Shown here: in pieces, positions 46,505 to 54,812 of the stretch
How the letters are laid out: each line of letters begins with the position of its first letter
Numbering within the stretch: the first letter of the stretch is position 1
Assembly: GCF_003071365.1 (NCBI RefSeq)
Contig: NZ_CP028960.1
Location: 62,001-126,000 of the forward strand
Direction: 5' to 3'
From: Methyloceanibacter sp. wino2
Lineage (GTDB): Bacteria > Pseudomonadota > Alphaproteobacteria > Rhizobiales > Methyloligellaceae
Length of the DNA: 64,000 nucleotides
Program-made: the position numbers and the translations under genes
Notes under the pieces: generated by a model
The model's input: only the letters and a program-made list of their open reading frames with translations
Database searches by the model: none
What the model was told of the DNA's origin: nothing

Positions 46505-47650
46505 TCAGCGTCCCTCGCTGAGCGGTATCAGCGGTGGCAGCGAGCCGCTCCGCCAGCGGCTGCCCTCCTCGGACGGCACTTTGATCCGTGGAATGATCGT
46601 GGCAGCGACGTCCTGTGCCGTCTTCGGATCCGGCCCCAGATTCAGGTGCGAGGCGGCTTCCTTCCACTTGATGCTTTCGGATGTCGAGAAGCGGTCAGGC
46701 AGATCACGCCGGAGCTGAGACGACACGGCCACGGCCGTACCGTGGTCGGGCGCGATGCCTTCGATGCTCACCGCCACGCCGGAAAGGGCGACCTTCCCGG
46801 TCTCGAGCCGCGACAGGGCCCGCAAGGCGGCAGCAACCGCCTTGTCCCAGTTCTTCGGCGCGCCGGAGGCCACTTCCAGTCGATCATCCAGACCGGGCCG
46901 CTCGAACAGCTGCCGCGAGAGATCGCGCACGTCCTTGCGCGCGCCCTCGCTTGGCACGCTTCCCGCCAGGCTCAAAGCATTGGGACCGAGGTCCGCCTGA
47001 AAGACGAATGGGTCGGCGACCGGCGGACGCACGGCATTTGCCTTGACGGTCAGGCCGGCAGGCAATGTCCCGGCCAAAGCCTTCTTGAGCTTTCCGTACT
47101 GTTGGGCATCGGCGGCTTCACCACTCACAGTCAGTGCGCCCCCGTCGACCCGCACCTTGCCCCTCGACATCAGCGAGAGTTGCTGCAGACCGAAGCTGAC
47201 CGCCGCAAGCCACTGCTCACGCGGCTGCTCGGTCTGCGCGACCGCCACCTTGTCCTCGATCGTGAGGTTCGGGAAATGTGCCTTGACCATGCCGAGCGAT
47301 GTCTGCCGGTCCTCTTCGGACGGCGCGCTGCCGCGGAGCGTGATCTTGGATTGGTTCAGATTGGCGAACCAGCCCTCCTCGGCGGCAGTGTCGGCGGCGT
47401 TCTTATTCGACGTCTTGCCATCGGGTTTCGGCGGCGCCTCCTGGGCGGCCTCGTCGCGGTTCTCCGCGTCGGCCGCTGCGAAGGTATCAGCCGATGAGAC
47501 GACGAGAAGCCCGAGCAACGCGCCCAGCACGAGCGTCACGGATACGGCCGCGGCGTGTCTACGCGCACCGCGCCCGTGCCTCGGGCAAACTCGACTCGGT
47601 CGACCCATCACTCGCTTCATATCCTCATCATCACAACGAGCTCTCGTCAT
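46505..47650 (-). CDS. Exported protein with tandem BON-like units
   Basis: A 381-residue product with a basic N-terminus and one membrane or signal helix (AAAVSVTLVLGALLGLLVVSS), an acidic Lys/Asp-rich spacer, then two clear copies of a unit of about 100 residues. Copy 1 has LRGSAPSEEDR ... QWLAAVSFGLQQLS ... GKVRVDGGALTVSGEA; copy 2 has LAGSVPSEGAR ... NWDKAVAAALRALS ... GKVALSGVAVSIEGIA. These resemble the BON-like repeats that precede OmpA domains in some envelope proteins, but no OmpA domain follows. Start could also be ATG 47620. Role likely in the periplasm or envelope; otherwise unknown. Confidence 0.72.
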   Translation of the reverse strand: MTRARCDDEDMKRVMGRPSRVCPRHGRGARRHAAAVSVTLVLGALLGLLVVSSADTFAAADAENRDEAAQEAPPKPDGKTSNKNAADTAAEEGWFANLNQSKITLRGSAPSEEDRQTSLGMVKAHFPNLTIEDKVAVAQTEQPREQWLAAVSFGLQQLSLMSRGKVRVDGGALTVSGEAADAQQYGKLKKALAGTLPAGLTVKANAVRPPVADPFVFQADLGPNALSLAGSVPSEGARKDVRDLSRQLFERPGLDDRLEVASGAPKNWDKAVAAALRALSRLETGKVALSGVAVSIEGIAPDHGTAVAVSSQLRRDLPDRFSTSESIKWKEAASHLNLGPDPKTAQDVAATIIPRIKVPSEEGSRWRSGSLPPLIPLSEGR

Positions 47651-47837
47651 ATACTCGCGCACTCGCGCAGCTTGGCGCGCTGAGCGCCCGTCGCCCTCGA
47701 ACAGACTGTGTAACGTCCTGAGTAACGTCCAGCCGATCCTGGCCGGCACCCTACTCGGCCTCAGATTCGGTTGAACGAAAAATATAGGCGATGCCGACAG
47801 CCGGTTCCAGAGCGCAGTTCGTCTGTCCGAGTCTCAA

Positions 47838-47880
47838 AGAGTGGAAAAGCACCCTAGCAATAAGGATGCTTTTCGCCTCT
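47838..47880 (-). terminator. Terminator of the DUF3096 gene
   Basis: On the minus strand AAAAGCATCC pairs with GGGTGCTTTT, with outer AGAG/CTCT pairs, about 30 bases after the stop of the micro-protein gene. The TTTT run is at the end of the inner stem. Confidence 0.6.
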
Positions 47881-47905
47881 TCAATCTGTCGTTACTGCTG
47901 CTAAA

Positions 47906-48046
47906 CTATTGCAGGTGCTGTGCAAGACCGATGATGCCAATGGCGATCAGGTAGATCGCAACGACATAGTTGAGAATTCTGGGCATCAGCAAAATGAGAA
48001 CACCCGCGACTAGTGCAATCAACGGATTCAGAAGTACAGGATCCAT
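47906..48046 (-). CDS. DUF3096 membrane micro-protein (46 residues)
   Basis: A very short gene: ATG 48046 to TAG 47906. The product starts MDPVLLNPLIALVAGVLILL and continues MPRILNYVVAIYLIAIGIIG, two hydrophobic hairpin-like helices around the conserved MPRxLNY turn that marks DUF3096. Function is unknown; members are single or double-spanning membrane peptides. It is separated from neighbours and followed by its own terminator, so it is likely transcribed alone. Confidence 0.85.
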   Translation of the reverse strand: MDPVLLNPLIALVAGVLILLMPRILNYVVAIYLIAIGIIGLAQHLQ

Positions 48047-48189
48047 GGCTCTTAGTCTGACCTCCCCCAGTTAAGCGCATTTGCGCGACGTCCGGTGGGC
48101 CAAGCATAAGCGATCCGCTGCCGATTGTCCCCGGAGGAACGATAGAGATCCCGCAAAGAAATTCTGTGGACTGTTTCGTCTAAACCCGA

Positions 48190-49179
48190 TCAGGAACCAT
48201 GCTGCGAAACAGTTTTTCTGTCCGTTCCTGAATCGGCGCCTGCGGGCCGCGCGCCTGTTTCCCGCTCGACGGCCGCGTTGATCTCCGCTCCGATCAGGAC
48301 GATGTAAAACGAGATATAGAGCCAGAAAAGCAGGATGATCACGGCGCCGAGCGATCCGTACATCTTGCCGTAGTTGGCGAAGTTCGAGACGTAATACGAG
48401 AAGCCCAACGACGCGAGCAGCCAGACCGCCGTCGCGAAGATGGAGCCCGGCGTCACCCAGTGCCACTGCGGGTCTTCATGGCTTGGGCCGAAGCGGTAGA
48501 CCAGCGCCAGCAGGAACAACGTCAGCAGAAAGAACACCGGCCATCGCAAATAGGTGACCGCCGTTTGAAAGACATGCGGGTGCCCCGTGTTCTCGAACAG
48601 CAGCGGTACGGAGATGATGGCGAACAGCATGGCCGTGACGCCGACAATGGCGATGAACGTGTATCCGACAGCCGCGAGATAGAAGTGCACGATGCCGCGC
48701 CGCTCCGGCTGGCCATAGGCGATGTTCAGTGCCGAGAACATTGCTTGCGTGGCATGGTTCGCACTCCAGAGCGCGACGAAAAGTCCCGCCGCGAAACCCC
48801 AGCCCAGGGTCTGACCGGACGTCTCGGCGATGCGTTTGATCTGATCGAGCACGATCGCATAAGCCTCGGGCGGCAGCACGGTCTGGAAGATGTCGAACTG
48901 CCGCTCCACATTCTCTGGATTGGCCGTGAGGCCGTAGAGCGAGATCGACGCTGTCAGCGCCGGAAAGATCGCGAACAGCGCGTAGTACGCACACCCCGCC
49001 GAGACCACGGACAGGTGATCCCGGCCGGTGCTGATCCCGACGTCCTTGACGATCCGCCCGAATGCTCTGGTCCGGCGGTATTTGTGCTCGCCGTGGCGCT
49101 CGGGGGCAGGCTCCGGCTTGCTCGAGCTGCCATTGTCGGCTGGCGCGGCTTCGCCGGTTTCGCTGGACTTGCGGTTCAT
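48190..49179 (-). CDS. YihY/BrkB-family membrane protein
   Basis: Inner-membrane protein of 329 residues with six hydrophobic helices. The family core is SVVSAGCAYYALFAIFPALTASISLYGL, then ALWSANHATQAMFSALNIAYGQPERRG and NFANYGKMYGSLGAVIILLFWLYIS. A polar N-terminal tail (about 40 residues) and short C-terminal tail flank them. ATG 49179 is chosen; a longer frame would run through the tRNA-Ser gene. YihY was once called RNase BN, but a membrane role is now favoured. Confidence 0.9.
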   Translation of the reverse strand: MNRKSSETGEAAPADNGSSSKPEPAPERHGEHKYRRTRAFGRIVKDVGISTGRDHLSVVSAGCAYYALFAIFPALTASISLYGLTANPENVERQFDIFQTVLPPEAYAIVLDQIKRIAETSGQTLGWGFAAGLFVALWSANHATQAMFSALNIAYGQPERRGIVHFYLAAVGYTFIAIVGVTAMLFAIISVPLLFENTGHPHVFQTAVTYLRWPVFFLLTLFLLALVYRFGPSHEDPQWHWVTPGSIFATAVWLLASLGFSYYVSNFANYGKMYGSLGAVIILLFWLYISFYIVLIGAEINAAVERETGARPAGADSGTDRKTVSQHGS

Positions 49180-49263
49180 GACGTCATGAAGGAATGTGTG
49201 CCTCCGACTCGCAAGGAGACCGCGCTTCGGTCTCGAGCGCAAGACACAGCGGGCGGACTTTCC

Positions 49264-49353
49264 GGAGGGGTGGCCGAGTGGTTGAAGGCACCGGTCTTGA
49301 AAACCGGCAGGCGGGCGACCGTCTCGTGGGTTCGAATCCCACCCCCTCCGCCA
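49264..49353 (+). tRNA. tRNA-Ser (TGA)
   Basis: Acceptor arm GGAGGGG pairs with CCCCTCC, followed by discriminator G and encoded CCA. The anticodon stem CCGGT/ACCGG encloses CTTGAAA, anticodon TGA. The long variable arm (class II) and GGTTCGAATCC T-loop are present. Confidence 0.96.
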
Positions 49354-49520
49354 TGCACCCGGCTCACCATCTGTCTTGCAGGTCGTCGTCAGGACGGTGG
49401 GCACTCCGCCTACGTCTCTGCCGACGTCTGGCCGCCGGCCCCGGCAATGCAACGGGCCGGGGAACGCCACTCCCTGGCCCGCCAATGTTCTAGGCTAACG
49501 ACGTTCGACGGAATCGCGCG

Positions 49521-49823
49521 CTAGTTGCCACCCCGAAGAACGGTGCCTTTGACTAGGCCCTTCGAGCAGGCCTTCTTGAACTCGCGTTTCGATATCTGAC
49601 CGTCTTGATCGGGACCGTCCGCAAGCTTGAAATTGACGATCCAGGGGGCTGCATCGGCCCTGTCGAGGTGCCGGCCGGACGGCACCGCAGCCTTCCAGAC
49701 CGCCTTGCAGTCGTCGCGGCTCAGGACCGCCGAGGGGCGTCCGGAGGACATGGTTGCAGCCGACGCGTAGCCGGTCGTCATCAACACAGCGACGCCAGAT
49801 AGGATCACTAGAGTTTTCATCAT
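49521..49823 (-). CDS. Small secreted protein with an EF-hand-like loop
   Basis: A 100-residue product with a signal peptide (LVILSGVAVLMTTGYASA) and two cysteines (DDCKAVW, KKACSKG). Near the end, GPDQDGQISKRE matches the 12-residue EF-hand loop at positions 3, 5, 6, 8 and 12, with Gly instead of Asp at position 1. A weak calcium-binding role in the periplasm is possible but unproven. No partner gene is evident. Confidence 0.65.
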   Translation of the reverse strand: MMKTLVILSGVAVLMTTGYASAATMSSGRPSAVLSRDDCKAVWKAAVPSGRHLDRADAAPWIVNFKLADGPDQDGQISKREFKKACSKGLVKGTVLRGGN

Positions 49824-50054
49824 ACTCCTCCCAATGTGAGGTTCCTGACGGGAGTCAGGAACACCCGCGATTATTGGACGGCTCTGGGCGGATTCAAGTT
49901 ACGAATAGGTGATGGGTAAACCGCATCTGAAGGTCTGGCGCGCGTCCGCCACCCGATTGACTGTTGCCCCGCCAGGCCTCATTGATCAGGCGCAAAGTTC
50001 GGCCGAGCCGCAACTCCTACTTTAACGCTCTCGGGCGGTTCGCCCGATCTCCCC

Positions 50055-50558
50055 ATGTCACGAGGTACCAAATTGATCACGAAAGTTCGCGGCGACATCC
50101 TTTTGAGTGATGCCCAGGCCATTGCCCACGGCGTCGCCCCCCACGATCATTTCAACCAGGGCCTGGCCTTGGCACTCCGCGAGCGGCATCCGGCCATGGC
50201 CAAGGATTTTCGCCACTACTGCCACCAGGACAACCCGAAGCCGGGGCACGCCTGGCTCTGGGCCGGCCCCGAGCGGGTCGTCATCAACCTGATGACGCAG
50301 GAGCCCGCGCCCGACGAAAAGACTCATCCCGGCAAGGCGACCGCGCATAACGTCAGTCACGCTCTGAAAGAGCTGCGCGCCATTCTCGAGAAGGAGAACA
50401 TCTCCTCCGTGGCGCTGCCCAAGCTCGCAACGGGCGTCGGCGGTCTGACGTGGGAAGAGGTCGAGCCGCTCATCGAGAGCCATCTGGGCGACCTCGGCAT
50501 TCCCGTCATCGTTTACGAGACGTACGAGAAGGACGTGAAGGCTTCGGAGCCCGTCTAA
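50055..50558 (+). CDS. Macro-domain protein
   Basis: A 167-residue single macro domain, a fold that binds ADP-ribose and in some members removes it from proteins or nucleic acids. Recognisable parts are KVRGDILLSDAQAIAHGVAP, FNQGLALALRERHPAM, and the phosphate loop LPKLATGVGGLTWEEVEPLI. ATG 50055 is the natural start. It converges with a P-loop kinase gene and shares a terminator hairpin with it. Whether it is a hydrolase or only a binder is not evident. Confidence 0.87.
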   Translation: MSRGTKLITKVRGDILLSDAQAIAHGVAPHDHFNQGLALALRERHPAMAKDFRHYCHQDNPKPGHAWLWAGPERVVINLMTQEPAPDEKTHPGKATAHNVSHALKELRAILEKENISSVALPKLATGVGGLTWEEVEPLIESHLGDLGIPVIVYETYEKDVKASEPV

Positions 50559-50584
50559 GGCTCAGCTTCTGATCCGACAGCCGC

Positions 50585-50617
50585 AGTAGGCGACATCAAG
50601 TCGCCTACTCGGTGTTT
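50585..50617 (+). terminator. Shared hairpin between macro-domain and kinase genes
   Basis: AGTAGGCGAC (50585-50594) pairs perfectly with GTCGCCTACT (50600-50609), loop ATCAA, followed by TTTT at 50614. It fits the terminator of the macro-domain gene and overlaps the last codon and stop of the opposing kinase gene. Confidence 0.75.
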
Positions 50618-51117
50618 TCCTCTGTGTACTGGTGCACAACCACGTCGAAGGGCTCGTCCTCGGACGGCGCTACGAAGTGGCGCGTGATCCTGTCGAACTG
50701 CTCGTCGGTTGCCGCGAACGGGTGCGCCCCTTCGGCGTTGCGCCGGCGCAGACGCGCGCGGCATACCTCGTCCGGAACATCCAGAAAATGCAGACGATGA
50801 GCGCAGCCTGCGTTCTTGAAGATCTCCCGCATCCACAGGCGCGCTTCGATCGTGTTGGCTTGGAAGTCCGCGACGACATTGAGGCCCGCGCGCAGCAGGG
50901 CGATCAGATGCGGCGCCAGGACCGCGCGTAACCGGTATGAGCATCTGAGATAGTCCTCGATGGAGGCTATCTCCTCGCCGAACAGAGTGGAGAGCCACTC
51001 ATCTTCGCTCACGACCACCGTGTTGGGCTCCCGGCCCAGTTCCACCGCGAGCGTCGACTTGCCCGCACCGATCTTCCCGACGAAGAAATGCAGGACGGGC
51101 TCATTGTTCGCAGTCAT
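50605..51117 (-). CDS. P-loop ATPase/kinase (AAA_33, zeta-toxin-like fold)
   Basis: A 170-residue nucleotide kinase-like protein with Walker A GKIGAGKST, an acidic segment SEDEWLSTLFGEE and an Arg-rich LID-like stretch VCRARLRRRNAEGAH. It resembles small AAA_33 or zeta-type kinases that phosphorylate small molecules or RNA. ATG 51117 is used because the longer frame to 51153 has no support. There is no neighbouring antitoxin-like gene in the same direction, so a toxin role is not supported. Confidence 0.8.
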   Translation of the reverse strand: MTANNEPVLHFFVGKIGAGKSTLAVELGREPNTVVVSEDEWLSTLFGEEIASIEDYLRCSYRLRAVLAPHLIALLRAGLNVVADFQANTIEARLWMREIFKNAGCAHRLHFLDVPDEVCRARLRRRNAEGAHPFAATDEQFDRITRHFVAPSEDEPFDVVVHQYTEENTE

Positions 51118-51204
51118 ATCCAAGGACCTCGGGCGGTCTATTCGAATCGCCACCGAGACCTAAGCACCAACTGTGACCCGGCTGGGGCGCGGGGCCGCAC
51201 CGTC

Positions 51205-51744
51205 TCAGCGGACATTCGGCGGACGATATTCGGGAAGTCCGGGATCGTTGGCGCGATGCTCCTGCATGCGCTTCTTCGCCTCGGTGAGTTGTTCTCCGGA
51301 CATCTGAACGGCGATGTCCTGCTGGTTCGCCAGCGCACGCTCGCGATGTCCGAACTCGGCGGCCTGGTAGCCCTCGGTGGCCAGTCCGAACCAGGCATAG
51401 GCGGCGACCACATCCTTCGGCACGCCCCGGCCGTGTTTGTAGAGGACCCCGAGATTGTTCTGCGCGAAGGGATGACCGAGCTCGGCGGCTTGCGCATACC
51501 ACTTAGCGGCTTCCGCATAGTCCTGCGGAACGCCCTGCCCCCGCTCGTGCATGTACCCGATCAGATATTGCGCGTGCCTGTCGCCGTCCTCCGCAAACGG
51601 CGTCATGGCCTGCATGGCCTCCGGGTAGTCCCCTCGATAATAGGTGGCCATGGCGCGCTCGAGCGACTGCGCCGCGGCGCTGGCCGCCAGTCCGAACATG
51701 GCGGTGCCGACGACTGCGCCAGCAACATAAATCGATCTCAACAT
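51205..51744 (-). CDS. Sel1-repeat secreted protein
   Basis: A 179-residue exported protein with signal peptide IYVAGAVVGTAMFGLAASAAAQS. Sel1-like repeats follow: YLIGYMHERGQGVPQDYAEA, AKWYAQAAELGHPFAQNNLG and VLYKHGRGVPKDVVAAYAW (about residues 65-135). Such repeats act as protein-protein scaffolds in the periplasm. No operon partner. Confidence 0.87.
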   Translation of the reverse strand: MLRSIYVAGAVVGTAMFGLAASAAAQSLERAMATYYRGDYPEAMQAMTPFAEDGDRHAQYLIGYMHERGQGVPQDYAEAAKWYAQAAELGHPFAQNNLGVLYKHGRGVPKDVVAAYAWFGLATEGYQAAEFGHRERALANQQDIAVQMSGEQLTEAKKRMQEHRANDPGLPEYRPPNVR

Positions 51745-51902
51745 GGCTTGCTCCGGTGTTGATCTGCCCCCCTGGTACGCACAGGCCCCGAATACGGATC
51801 AGCGCAAACCCTCGAGCGGCCGCGACTTGCATCCAACTGTCATCTTTCTCGACGACAATCCGCCGGGCGTGTTTCGAACGCCTGTCGGCCTAAGGACGTT
51901 TT

Positions 51903-52091
51903 ATGGAAAATGACAAGAAAAACAGAGACTTGAAGTTAGAAGCCTTTCTCGCCCGGGAAAGCGCGCGACGCAAACGGGCCGCCTCTCTGAACGAATCGTC
52001 CAAAGCCGTCGAAAAGAATCTGGAGCGCCTCGTCGAAGAGGAGCGCATTCGACGGATCGCCGAGGAAGACGAGCAGTCCAAGAAGCGGTAG
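51903..52091 (+). CDS. Small highly charged protein, 62 residues
   Basis: Open frame with AAGGA 9-10 bases before the ATG. Lys/Arg/Glu make up most of the sequence (RESARRKRAASLNESSKAV, LERLVEEERIRRIAEEDEQ), predicting one long amphipathic helix or coiled coil. No family recognised. GNAT gene follows 52 bases later on the same strand. Confidence 0.6.
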   Translation: MENDKKNRDLKLEAFLARESARRKRAASLNESSKAVEKNLERLVEEERIRRIAEEDEQSKKR

Positions 52092-52143
52092 GGCAGCGCG
52101 AAGCCTCGGACTCCGGGGTCGCTGCCCTTATTCTACCTCCGTC

Positions 52144-52644
52144 ATGAAGATCCGCCCTGAAGTCCCTACGGACGAAGCCGCAATCGATCGCGTCGTGGAT
52201 GGCGCCTTTGCGTCCGGTTCCCACGCCAATCATGCCGAAGCGGCGATCGTGCGCGCGTTACGGGCGAGCGGAGACATGACACTCTCCCTGGTCGCCGAAA
52301 TTGCCGAGACCGTCGTCGGCCATATCGCTTTTTCGCCGGTAGTCATCGATGGCACGCATGGAGATTGGTTCGGCCTTGGGCCGCTCGCGGTTGAACCGGG
52401 CCATCAGAGGCAAGGCGCCGGCTCGGCACTGGTCAATCGCGGCCTCGACGACTTGCGCAAGAACGGCGCCGCCGGCTGTGTGGTGCTCGGCGACCCCTGC
52501 TTCTATGGCCGGTTCGGTTTCGAGAGCGACGGCGCGCTGCGCTATGGCGATCTGCCGACGCGCTATATTCAGCGGATCGTTTTCGCTGGAGGCACGCCGA
52601 GCGGCGAGATCCACTACGCGCCCGCGTTCGATCTGGCGGGGTAA
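52144..52644 (+). CDS. GNAT-family N-acetyltransferase
   Basis: A 166-residue acetyltransferase with the acetyl-CoA motif LAVEPGHQRQGAGSALVNRGL and a beta strand pattern GHIAFSPVVIDG; late part AGCVVLGDPCFYGRFGFE is typical of the YhbS-like group. Substrate unknown. It converges with the cytochrome gene, 15 bases apart. Confidence 0.9.
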   Translation: MKIRPEVPTDEAAIDRVVDGAFASGSHANHAEAAIVRALRASGDMTLSLVAEIAETVVGHIAFSPVVIDGTHGDWFGLGPLAVEPGHQRQGAGSALVNRGLDDLRKNGAAGCVVLGDPCFYGRFGFESDGALRYGDLPTRYIQRIVFAGGTPSGEIHYAPAFDLAG

Positions 52645-52659
52645 CGGCAACTCCTGCCC

Positions 52660-53403
52660 TTACCGCTGCGGAAAGTTCGGCCGATCGACGTTATAGTTGG
52701 CTGCAAGGTAATCGAGGATCACGTCGCGATCCTCGTCGGACGGTGTCGGCATACCCTGCTTTTCGATCATCCACGTAATGGCCTTGTCCCAGTGCGCGCG
52801 TGACTTGCCCTGCTGTACGATGATCATCTCCGAATGACACGCCGTGCACACCGCGTAAGTCGTTTCGACACCGGGCGCATCGACCATCAATCCGAAGTCC
52901 CGCTTCTTGTCGGCGTCCGAGGCCGCGGCTTCCGCCTCGGCAAGTTCCGGATCCAGACCGATCGGCAGCGGGTTGGCGCTGTTCTGGTTGAGATAGGCGA
53001 TCAGGTCGGCGCGCTCGGCGGCGTCCGTAACGCCGGGAACCATCATGCGGGTCCCGGAAATCGTGCCGGCGGGATCGGCAAGAAAGCTGTCGAGCCGTTC
53101 CGGTTCCCAGTTACCGCCGAAATCTTCCAAGGCCTCGCTGTAGGCGAACCCGTCCACGCTCGCCACAGGCCGGTTGATGACGCTCCATAGATTGGGCCCG
53201 ATCTTCGTTGGGCCGCCCTCCTCGACCGTGTGGCAGGTCCCACAACGCACGAAGACCTCTTTCCCCTTCGCGGGGTTCGCCTTGGCAAGACGGTCATCCA
53301 GGGTTTGGGCGTTCGAGCCGCCACACCCCAGCCCCGCGAACAGAACGCCCCAGCAGACGAGCGCAGCCAACAGTCGGGAGGGGGCGATCGGGCTAGGCCA
53401 CAT
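52660..53403 (-). CDS. Diheme cytochrome c subunit of sulfite dehydrogenase (SoxD/SorB-like)
   Basis: Periplasmic electron acceptor for the molybdenum subunit encoded just upstream. The 247-residue product has an N-terminal hydrophobic leader ending near GCGGSNAQ, a first class I cytochrome domain with heme motif CGTCH and Met ligand region TRMMVPGVTD, and a second motif CTACH near residue 185. Two hemes resemble SoxD-type subunits more than monoheme SorB. Its start overlaps the end of the sulfite dehydrogenase gene by 11 bases, indicating coupled translation. Confidence 0.87.
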   Translation of the reverse strand: MWPSPIAPSRLLAALVCWGVLFAGLGCGGSNAQTLDDRLAKANPAKGKEVFVRCGTCHTVEEGGPTKIGPNLWSVINRPVASVDGFAYSEALEDFGGNWEPERLDSFLADPAGTISGTRMMVPGVTDAAERADLIAYLNQNSANPLPIGLDPELAEAEAAASDADKKRDFGLMVDAPGVETTYAVCTACHSEMIIVQQGKSRAHWDKAITWMIEKQGMPTPSDEDRDVILDYLAANYNVDRPNFPQR

Positions 53404-54685
53404 TGACGGCCACGCGGTGCATTGAATTGTTGAGGTAGCCTTTCGGGTTCCATCCCACCGCGTAGGGCTGCGTGGCGCCCGCGCTATCGGTGGCGCGCGA
53501 CCAGATCTCGTAATAGCCCGCTTGCGGGAAGGTGACGGTCTTCTTCCAATTCTGCCAGGCGCCGAAATTGACCGGCGGTGCGAGCTCCGTCGTCATCCAA
53601 CTCGCGCCAAAGTCGATCGACACGTCCACCTTTTCGATCGTGCGATCGCCGGACCAGGCATGGCCGCGCACGTCGACGGCTTTATCCGAGACATCGGACT
53701 TGGTGGCGGGATTGGTGATGAGCGATTTGACGGGCATCCGCATGATGATGTCGAAATCCTCCTCGGGCACGTCTTGACCGGGCGCCACGGGATAGCGCGG
53801 CACGCGGTAAGACGTGCCGCCCATCTTCGGCCCGTCATGCACCACGTCACGCAGCCAGATGCGGGTCAGCCATTTTTGCGAACACGACCCCGGCCAGCCG
53901 GACACGACCAGGCGCAAGGGACGCCCGTTCAGAACCGGCATTTCCGTCTCGTTCATCTCGAAGGCGATGAGAACATCGTCCGCCATCGCCTTTTCGATCG
54001 TCAGCCCGCGGGAGATCGGCAGCCTGGCAGGATCTCCCGAAAGATGCGGATCGGCCCCTTCATGGGCCGTGTAGATGACGCCCTTCTTCACGCCGGCTTT
54101 CTTCAGCACGTCGCGCAGCCGCACGCCCGTGAAGTAAGCGCACCCCACCGCTCCATACGTCCATTGGTTCCCGCCGGCCGGCGGGTAGAAGAAGAACCGG
54201 CCGTTGCCTCCGCACTCGATCACGAGCGCGAGCTTCACCACCTCGAATTGCTCCTTGAGGTCCGCGATCGTGAGCTTCAGGGGAGTGTCCACCCAACCGT
54301 CGATTGTCAGCTCCCAGCCATCCGCGCTGGTGTCGGGCGGCACGTTCCCATTATTCCGCACGAAGAAATGTTCGTTGGAGGTGATGGGCGAGTCCAGGAG
54401 ATGCGGCGGGGTCTCGGCGTTGATCGGCCGGTCGTTCAACAGGACGAGACCATCCTTGCCTTGCAGGAGGTCGGTGTCCGCCAAGGCTACCGGAACAAAC
54501 CCCGCGGGCATGTTTCGGTGGAAGGGGATCGCGGCGCCAAGCATGGCACCCATGGCCGCAAGTCCAGCGCCGCCTAGGAAGCCGCGACGGTCGGGATACG
54601 ACTCACGGCCGAATACGGCGCGATCAGCCTGTTCCGGGTCGCCTTCAAAGAAGGCGAACAAGTTCTTTGCTGCCGACTTTGTCAT
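53393..54685 (-). CDS. Sulfite dehydrogenase molybdenum subunit (SorA/SoxC-like)
   Basis: Periplasmic molybdopterin enzyme oxidising sulfite to sulfate or, in SoxC, a sulfane intermediate. The 430-residue product starts at ATG 54685 with AGGGGC upstream. A Tat-type leader is seen (DRRGFLGGAGLAAMGAMLG). The Mo-binding Cys is in LVIECGGNGRFFF (near residue 160). The C-terminal Mo-co dimerisation domain contains GHAWSGDRTIEKVDVSID. The following gene is its diheme cytochrome. SorA versus SoxC identity cannot be settled without a tree; no other sox gene is in the window. Confidence 0.88.
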   Translation of the reverse strand: MTKSAAKNLFAFFEGDPEQADRAVFGRESYPDRRGFLGGAGLAAMGAMLGAAIPFHRNMPAGFVPVALADTDLLQGKDGLVLLNDRPINAETPPHLLDSPITSNEHFFVRNNGNVPPDTSADGWELTIDGWVDTPLKLTIADLKEQFEVVKLALVIECGGNGRFFFYPPAGGNQWTYGAVGCAYFTGVRLRDVLKKAGVKKGVIYTAHEGADPHLSGDPARLPISRGLTIEKAMADDVLIAFEMNETEMPVLNGRPLRLVVSGWPGSCSQKWLTRIWLRDVVHDGPKMGGTSYRVPRYPVAPGQDVPEEDFDIIMRMPVKSLITNPATKSDVSDKAVDVRGHAWSGDRTIEKVDVSIDFGASWMTTELAPPVNFGAWQNWKKTVTFPQAGYYEIWSRATDSAGATQPYAVGWNPKGYLNNSMHRVAVNVA

Positions 54686-54812
54686 CGTCGTTGCCCCTTT
54701 AGACAAAATCTAAACGTGGCACCGACTCATGACAAATCGACGACGTAGAGGTTCTGCGGCGGATGGACGACAACTGGAGAGCGAAGCCCCTTCTCCGGGC
54801 CGGAAAGCGCTA

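Noticed and set aside
48190-49485. Long BrkB frame extending upstream of 49179
   Set aside because: The extension would be antisense to tRNA-Ser at 49264-49353 and adds non-conserved residues, so the start at 49179 is used.
50605-51117. Zeta-type toxin of a toxin-antitoxin module
   Set aside because: No small antitoxin-like gene is next to it in the same direction; the adjacent gene is convergent and a macro domain.
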